NCBI RefSeq assembly: GCF_021654135.1
Contig: NZ_JAKGSD010000017.1
Coordinates: 118,123-153,593 of the forward strand
Source of the DNA: Amycolatopsis tucumanensis
GTDB lineage: Bacteria > Actinomycetota > Actinomycetes > Mycobacteriales > Pseudonocardiaceae
Direction: 5' to 3'
Length of the DNA: 35,471 nucleotides
Below are positions 30,916-35,471 of the stretch, in pieces; the first letter of the stretch is position 1, and every line of letters begins with the position of its first letter. The notes under the pieces were generated by a model. It saw only the letters and a list, made by a program, of their open reading frames with translations. It did no database searches and was not told where the DNA came from. Both the position numbers and the translations under genes were made by a program.

Positions 30916-31949
30916 GGGTTCGGCACGCCGACGGGCTCGACCACCTTCGGCGCCTCGAGCCGCAGCTCCTCGGGCACGTCGATGTCGTAGAGCCGGGCGG
31001 CGTTCAGCCCGAGGATCTTCTTCTTCTGTTCCACCGTCAGCGGCGCGAAGTCGGACAGCTCCTCGTCGGCCGGCATCTGCCAGTCGACGAACCCTTCGAC
31101 CTGCCACTTCGGCTCCCAGATCGCGTAGTCCGCGCCGAAGATCAGCTTGTCCTCGCCGAGCCAGAACATCAGCTCGCCCATCACCTTCGCGAAGAACTTC
31201 GGCCGGGCGTGCATGAGCCCGCCGACGACGACCGCGAGGCCGGCGTAGACGTTGCGCTCCTGCGTGGCCATGAAGCAGAAGTCCTCGATGCGCGGCAGTC
31301 CGACGTGCTCGACGATGAAGTTGAGCCCCTGGAAGCTGGTCGCGGCGCGGTCCACATCGGACATGTCGAACGCGTCCTTATCCAGCGGCCAGATCGTCGG
31401 GCCCTTGTGCACGTGGACGTTCCTGACGCCCAGCTCCTCGCACTTCTCCAGGTAGCGGAACGCCTCCGGGTCCTTCAGGCTCCAGCCGCGGGAGTCGCCC
31501 AGCCACTCGGCGGTGTAGAGCTTGACGCCCTTGCAGCCGTAGCGCTTGACCCGCTCCTCGAACGCCTTCATGCCCGCGTCGCCCTCACGCGGGTCGAAGT
31601 AGGTGTTGACGAGGAACTTGCCCGGGTGCTTCTCGGCCAGCGCCCCGTCGGCTTCGGTCGTGTTGAACCCGTTGCGGTACCACTGCCGCAGGTTCGTCGG
31701 CTGGAAGATCGCGACGTCGACGTGCCCGGCCTCGAACAGGTCGTGCATCATCAGTTCCTCGGAGTACTTCTGGAACCGGTCGATCGGCCAGTGGGTGTCG
31801 GCCGGGCCGAGGCCCTGGTAGGCGTGGAAGCACTCGATCCAGCCCTTGGCGTACTCCTCCTGCCCCTCGACCCAGTTCTCCGGGCTGGCGTCCCAGAAGT
31901 GGGTGTGCCCGTCGACCACGAAGTACTTCTCGCCGTCCTTTTCGTACAT
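30912..31949 (-). CDS. Amidohydrolase-family protein of the monooxygenase operon
   Basis: A 345-aa protein in the amidohydrolase 2 (PF04909) family. It has the N-terminal metal motif VDGHTHFWD (about 12-20), NVHVHKGPTIWP, FIVEHVGLPRIED, and LIFGADYAIWEP near 268-279, where the active-site aspartate of the family lies. It starts at ATG 31949. Homologues are constant members of mim/prm operons between the coupling protein and the dehydrogenase, but their reaction is unproven. It may be structural or assembly-related rather than hydrolytic. The 3' end overlaps the DUF59 gene (GTGA). Confidence 0.9.
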   Translation of the reverse strand: MYEKDGEKYFVVDGHTHFWDASPENWVEGQEEYAKGWIECFHAYQGLGPADTHWPIDRFQKYSEELMMHDLFEAGHVDVAIFQPTNLRQWYRNGFNTTEADGALAEKHPGKFLVNTYFDPREGDAGMKAFEERVKRYGCKGVKLYTAEWLGDSRGWSLKDPEAFRYLEKCEELGVRNVHVHKGPTIWPLDKDAFDMSDVDRAATSFQGLNFIVEHVGLPRIEDFCFMATQERNVYAGLAVVVGGLMHARPKFFAKVMGELMFWLGEDKLIFGADYAIWEPKWQVEGFVDWQMPADEELSDFAPLTVEQKKKILGLNAARLYDIDVPEELRLEAPKVVEPVGVPNP

Positions 31950-31982
31950 TCTCCTGCCCTCACTCCGTTGTGGTGGTCGGCG

Positions 31983-32354
31983 TCAGCGGATCGGTTTGAG
32001 GTCGAAGTCGAGGTACTCGGCCGCGTCCTCGGGGTTGGCGAACATGATCGTGCGATCGTCCAGGTGCACCATCCGGCCATAGTGGGTGGACATGCTCTCC
32101 TCGAACTCGGCGGAGTTGAACCAGCCCTCCTCCTCGCCGGCGGCCTCGTCGATCTCGCTGTAGACCACGTCCATCCGGTTCTTCGCGTCCACGCGGATCA
32201 TCGACGGCAAGTGGGTGATCCGCACGTTGTCCTTGGTCCCCATCACCTCGGCCACGATCACGCCGACCTGGTTGTTCATCAAGGTGAAGCCGCACATGTT
32301 GGACGCGGTGTTGTCGGACTTGAACGGGCTCTCGGCGCGCACTTGGGTAGTCAC
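31983..32354 (-). CDS. prmD: Propane-monooxygenase-type coupling (effector) protein
   Basis: A 123-aa protein starting at GTG 32354 in 4-bp overlap with the small-subunit gene. It has the MmoB/DmpM effector fold markers: NNQVGVIVAEVMGTKDNVRITHLPSM (about 27-52), RVDAKNRMDVVYSEIDE, and the ending ANPEDAAEYLDFDL. The effector binds the hydroxylase and gates substrate and oxygen access. Its length and place fit PrmD/MimD. Confidence 0.93.
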   Translation of the reverse strand: MTTQVRAESPFKSDNTASNMCGFTLMNNQVGVIVAEVMGTKDNVRITHLPSMIRVDAKNRMDVVYSEIDEAAGEEEGWFNSAEFEESMSTHYGRMVHLDDRTIMFANPEDAAEYLDFDLKPIR

Positions 32355-33520
32355 TGGGCCAGCTCCTTCGGTGCTTGCAGACGCAGGTCGGACAGGATGC
32401 CGCCGAAGCGGCTCTTCACGCGGTCGAGTCCGTCCTCGAAGCGGGACGGTTTGGCGTCGGGCTGCGACCACAGCGGCTGCAGCGTCCTGGCCGCGGTGAC
32501 GCAGCGCGGCACCCAGGTGCTCAGCCAGTCCTGCATGATCTTCGTGTTGTGCTCGGCGAACTCGCGGTCGCCGACCAGCAGCTCGAACATGGCGCGCGTG
32601 TAGCGCAGGTCGCGTTCGGCGTAGTCGTACTCCTCGGCCCCGATCAGGGTCGGGGTCACGAAGTCGCCGTTGGCCGGCGCCGCCTGCTGCACCAGGTTGC
32701 TGCGGAACAGCTCCCCCACCAGCGGTTCGAACACGATGTTGGCGGCGAAGACGGCCTCGCACCAGTCGTCGATCGCGGTCAGCTGCTCGGCGACCTCCCG
32801 CACGCCCTGCCAGGCCGGGTCGTCGTTCCACGTCGCCAGGTGCGCGGCGCCGTCGAAGCCCTCGATCTCCTCGGTGAGGGTGAGGTTGTACAGCGCCAGG
32901 TCCTGCGCGGCCCGGATCTTGTGCATGCTGTTGACCGAGATCGCGTTGTTGTGCATGTTCGTCGGGGCGCGCCGGTTGGCGTTGGCGAACAGGTACAGGC
33001 CCAGCCCGTGGTCGACGTGCATCCACGCCCCGACGTGCTGCGCCACGAACTGGGTCCAGTTGCGGTTCCACTGGTCGAAGGCGTTCGACTGGCGGGCGGC
33101 CTCGATGTTCTGGTTGAGCTGGCGCACCACGTTGGCGTTGTAGCGGTAGAGCGTGAGCTCCCACTCCTCGTTCGGGTCGCGGAACTCGTGCCAGCCCAGC
33201 GCGGGCCAGTCGTAGCCCTTGCCGCCCGAGCCCGGCCCGCGTTCCGGCACCGGCCGGTCCGAGCCCCACGCCTTGAGCACGGTCCATTCGAGCGGGTAGC
33301 CGCCACGCCCGTCGGCGAACGCGTACAGCCAGCCCTGCGCCAGGTAGTGCCGCGGGTCGGGCTGCACCTCGACGGTGACGTCCTCGTAGTGGCTCTGCTT
33401 CCGCTTCGCCGGGTTGAAGTAGTTGAACCGGCGCGCCCCGGAGTCCGGGAAGACCTTGGCGCCCGCTTCGGCGTCGGTGAAGACGGGCTTGGGCACGCTG
33501 CGTTCCTGCGTCGCTGTCAT
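32351..33520 (-). CDS. prmC: Propane-monooxygenase-type hydroxylase small (beta) subunit
   Basis: A 389-aa protein of the ferritin-like hydroxylase family. It carries FNYFNPAKRKQSHYEDVTVEVQPDPRHYLAQGW (about 32-64), a family hallmark, WTQFVAQHVGAWMHVDHGLG and IRAAQDLALYNLTLTEEIEGFDG. The beta subunit has the same fold as alpha but no complete diiron site. It starts at ATG 33520, 12 bp after the reductase stop. Gene order hydroxylase-reductase-small subunit-coupling protein is that of prmABCD and mimABCD. Confidence 0.94.
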   Translation of the reverse strand: MTATQERSVPKPVFTDAEAGAKVFPDSGARRFNYFNPAKRKQSHYEDVTVEVQPDPRHYLAQGWLYAFADGRGGYPLEWTVLKAWGSDRPVPERGPGSGGKGYDWPALGWHEFRDPNEEWELTLYRYNANVVRQLNQNIEAARQSNAFDQWNRNWTQFVAQHVGAWMHVDHGLGLYLFANANRRAPTNMHNNAISVNSMHKIRAAQDLALYNLTLTEEIEGFDGAAHLATWNDDPAWQGVREVAEQLTAIDDWCEAVFAANIVFEPLVGELFRSNLVQQAAPANGDFVTPTLIGAEEYDYAERDLRYTRAMFELLVGDREFAEHNTKIMQDWLSTWVPRCVTAARTLQPLWSQPDAKPSRFEDGLDRVKSRFGGILSDLRLQAPKELAQ

Positions 33521-33532
33521 CGGCTTGTTCCT

Positions 33533-34573
33533 TCACTCGTCGCCGGTGGTGGTGAACTTGTCGTAGAAGATCCGCTTGTCCGCGACCCCGAGCGCGGGCA
33601 GCAGTTCCAGTGCCGCCTCGACCATCGGCGGCGGACCGCACACGTAGGCGTCGGCGCCGGCGAGATCCGTCTCCCGGCGGCGCACGACGTCGGTGATCAG
33701 CCCGGTCTCGCCGTCCCAGTCGTCGTCGCCGGGCTCGGACAGCGCGGGCACGTAGGTGAACGCGGGCAGGTTCTGCTCCAGCTCGTGGAGCTCCGCCTCG
33801 AAGCAGAGGTCCTGCTTGCGGCGGGCGCCGTAGTAGAACGTGGTCCGGCGCGCCGCCACCTCGCCGCCGCGGGCGGCCATCGACCGCAGCAGCGACAGGA
33901 TGGGCGCCATGCCGGCCCCGCCGCCGACGAACACCAGTGGCGCGCCGGGCGCGTCCCGCAGGGTGAACACCCCGAACGGCCCGGTCACCTCGAGCCGGTC
34001 ACCGACCGCGACACCGGTGTCCAGGAACTGGGAGAACAGCCCGCCGGGGTAGATCTTGACCACGAACTCCAGGTGCCCGTCGGCAGGCAGGCCGGCCATG
34101 GAGAACGAGCGCGTCTGGTCCGTGCCGGGCACCGCGAAGTCCAGGTACTGGCCGGGGAAGTACTTGAGCGTGGCCGGTTCGACCAGCTTCAGCACGAGGT
34201 GACGCATGTCGTGCGTGACCGGCTCGTTGGCCACGACCTCGGCCACCGCGGTCCGGATCGGCAGTCCGGAGTGGATCATCTCCTCGTCGTAGTTGAGCAG
34301 TTCGATGGTCAGGTCCTCGTACGCGTGCGCCCGGCACAGCAGCGTGAACCCTTCCTCCTTCTCGAAGTCCGGCAGCGCGAACGTGGAGTACCTTTCGTGC
34401 TCCACGTCGTCGCCGTCGAGGATGAACGACTTGCACGAGGCGCACTGCCCCTCCTTGCAGCCGTGCATGAGCATCACGCCCTGTTCGGCGGCGGCGCGGA
34501 GGATCGTCTGGTCCTCGTCGACCTCGATCTCGATCCCCACCGGCTCGAAGCGCACCACGTGCTTGTCGCCCAT
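33533..34573 (-). CDS. prmB: Monooxygenase reductase (2Fe-2S / FAD / NADH)
   Basis: A 346-aa protein starting at ATG 34573. The N-terminal plant-type ferredoxin domain binds 2Fe-2S through Cys39, Cys44, Cys47 and Cys80. The FAD domain follows with RSFSMAGLP, then the NAD domain with VGGGAGMAPILSLLRSM and YVCGPPPMVEAAL. It passes electrons from NADH to the diiron hydroxylase. It is the second gene of the operon. A 9-bp hairpin in the preceding gap separates it from prmA. Confidence 0.95.
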   Translation of the reverse strand: MGDKHVVRFEPVGIEIEVDEDQTILRAAAEQGVMLMHGCKEGQCASCKSFILDGDDVEHERYSTFALPDFEKEEGFTLLCRAHAYEDLTIELLNYDEEMIHSGLPIRTAVAEVVANEPVTHDMRHLVLKLVEPATLKYFPGQYLDFAVPGTDQTRSFSMAGLPADGHLEFVVKIYPGGLFSQFLDTGVAVGDRLEVTGPFGVFTLRDAPGAPLVFVGGGAGMAPILSLLRSMAARGGEVAARRTTFYYGARRKQDLCFEAELHELEQNLPAFTYVPALSEPGDDDWDGETGLITDVVRRRETDLAGADAYVCGPPPMVEAALELLPALGVADKRIFYDKFTTTGDE

Positions 34574-34599
34574 CGACACCCCTTCGTGTCCCGGCGCGC

Positions 34600-34622
34600 G
34601 GGCCCCGGTGCGCCCGGGGCCC
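34600..34622 (-). promoter_or_regulatory. Perfect GC hairpin between prmA and prmB
   Basis: GGGCCCCGG (34600-34608) and CCGGGGCCC (34614-34622) form a 9-bp perfect stem with a 5-nt loop in the 59-bp gap. There is no T-run. It could partly terminate, protect the prmA message or act as a processing site. Confidence 0.5.
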
Positions 34623-34632
34623 GCAGCGGGCG

Positions 34633-35471
34633 TCAGTTCGCCGGCGCCGGCCGCCCGGCCGGTCCCTGGCGGTTGTAGTCGGCGATGAAGGCCGACCGCT
34701 CGTCGTCGGTCATCTGGTTGAGCAGCACGTTGGGGCTCTGCACCTCGGGCATGCGCCGCAGGTGGTCCAGCGTCCACATCTTCTTCGGGTCGAGGTCGAG
34801 GTGCGGCTGCGCGACCATCGTCTTGCCGTCGTCGCGCACGAAGCCCATGTCGGAGACGACGTCGGCCCAGTTCCAGCCGTGGTAGAGGGTCTCCCACTCG
34901 CGGGCGCCGACCAGCTGGCCCATGTTCGGCGTCTGCCTGCCCTGGTAGACCGGGCGGAACGCCTCGGCGTCGGTCCACCGGCACGGCTCGGAGCAGTAGG
35001 TGCGCCACTGCCCGTCCACCTTGTCGATCACGGTGTCCTCGCGGATGAGGCACGGCACCATGCACGTCCAGCACCGGTGCGGGTACACGTAGTCGACGTC
35101 CTCGGCGACGATCGGGTGGTGCCCGTTCGGCACGGACAGCCGGTTGTAGTTCTCCCACCACTTCCCGTACTTGTCGTACCAGCCGGGGTACTTGTGCTCG
35201 AACCACTCGAAGTCCTCGTCGGTCATCGGGTCGATGCGCCAGTAGTTGGCGAGCCACCCGGTGGCGAAGAACTGCGCGACCTCGTGCACGTAACCCTTGT
35301 TCCAGATGCGGTTCCAGGCCTCCTCGATCAGGTCGTGCGGGATGACCAGGCCGTACTTCTCCAGCGGCACGAGGTAGCTGCGGTAGTAGTCGTCGTAGAT
35401 CCAGCGGCGCCACATCTCGGCGTAGGACTCGCGGTCCTTGCGGCGGTCCTTGGTGCCGTACTCGATGAACG
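34633..35471 (-). CDS. prmA: Propane-monooxygenase-type hydroxylase large (alpha) subunit, C-terminal part
   Basis: The frame stays open from the right window edge to the stop at 34633. An internal ATG at 35415 is not the true start; upstream of it the frame continues FIEYGTKDRRKDRESYAEMW to the edge. About 279 residues of a protein usually near 540 aa are visible. Family-typical parts include FFATGWLANYWRIDPMTDED, WFEHKYPGWYDKYGKWWENY and YPHRCWTCMVPCL with cysteines. The diiron ligands (Glu and ExxH motifs) belong to the missing N-terminal half. Highest resemblance by order and accessory genes is to propane (PrmA/MimA) hydroxylases, not toluene or soluble methane forms. Confidence 0.93.
   Translation of the reverse strand, partial: FIEYGTKDRRKDRESYAEMWRRWIYDDYYRSYLVPLEKYGLVIPHDLIEEAWNRIWNKGYVHEVAQFFATGWLANYWRIDPMTDEDFEWFEHKYPGWYDKYGKWWENYNRLSVPNGHHPIVAEDVDYVYPHRCWTCMVPCLIREDTVIDKVDGQWRTYCSEPCRWTDAEAFRPVYQGRQTPNMGQLVGAREWETLYHGWNWADVVSDMGFVRDDGKTMVAQPHLDLDPKKMWTLDHLRRMPEVQSPNVLLNQMTDDERSAFIADYNRQGPAGRPAPAN

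Noticed and set aside
26737..35471. Tetrahydrofuran monooxygenase (thm) or soluble methane monooxygenase cluster
   Set aside because: The thm and smo operons have different order and lack this amidohydrolase-DUF59-ADH-GroEL tail; the order here matches prm/mim.
1..35471. tRNA, rRNA, insertion sequences or prophage
   Set aside because: No cloverleaf-like gene, transposase motif, phage gene or terminal inverted repeat was recognised by eye; a dedicated scan was not possible.

Overview
The window is very GC-rich, almost fully coding actinobacterial DNA with short or overlapping intergenic gaps. A mycothiol-dependent-isomerase-type protein, a F420-type luciferase-like oxidoreductase, DUF574 methyltransferase and MEDS regulatory proteins, a GroEL-assisted propane-monooxygenase-type cluster and several apparently leaderless promoters point to a mycothiol- and F420-using actinomycete. 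A member of the Pseudonocardiales (Amycolatopsis- or Pseudonocardia-like) is my best guess; the genus is inference.

Layout, left to right. (1) 1-1282, minus strand: a DUF574 SAM methyltransferase (3' end cut by the window) behind a small STAS protein. (2) 1483-7545, plus strand: a tightly overlapped six-gene catabolic operon with a two-module Lrp/AsnC regulator, a polysaccharide-deacetylase-fold hydrolase, an MHS-type MFS transporter, an SDR dehydrogenase, a ketopantoate-reductase-like enzyme and an M20 amidohydrolase/peptidase. (3) 7583-7912: a non-coding array of 47 degenerate heptanucleotides, followed by hairpins. (4) 8050-11671: a divergent ASCH-wHTH / DUF4291 pair, a decayed duplicate of a gene junction, and a FAD aromatic hydroxylase divergent from its TetR regulator across two near-palindromic operators. 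(5) 11684-13982: a partner-switching cluster (STAS; MEDS-STAS; MEDS-HATPase). (6) 14061-18192: mycothiol-dependent isomerase-like protein, MoxR ATPase with VWA/CoxE partner, and an exported protein. (7) 18379-18795: two tiny divergent ORFs sharing a control region with a duplicated 17-bp operator. (8) 18808-21056, minus strand: a cobalamin riboswitch followed by a substrate-binding protein and permease of a BtuFC type with no ATPase gene next to them. (9) 21061-24877: a MOSC remnant, TauE/SafE permease, methyltransferase, DoxX protein, CGNR regulator and an F420-type oxidoreductase. (10) 24899-26561: a perfect 18-bp palindrome matching the KstR-type pattern, then a molybdopterin oxidoreductase, flavin reductase and DUF6510 protein. 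(11) 26737-35471, minus strand: a propane/methane-monooxygenase-like operon (prmA-B-C-D order) with amidohydrolase, DUF59 protein, zinc alcohol dehydrogenase, dedicated GroEL-like chaperonin and an acetate-transporter-family protein; prmA runs off the right edge.

How it works together: the right-hand operon can be read as a complete gaseous-alkane or ketone oxidation unit: diiron hydroxylase, its reductase and coupling protein, folding and metallation helpers, an alcohol dehydrogenase for the product, and possibly a carboxylate transporter. The left-hand operon is a separate small-molecule import and degradation unit whose substrate I cannot name. Between them lie signalling and housekeeping genes.
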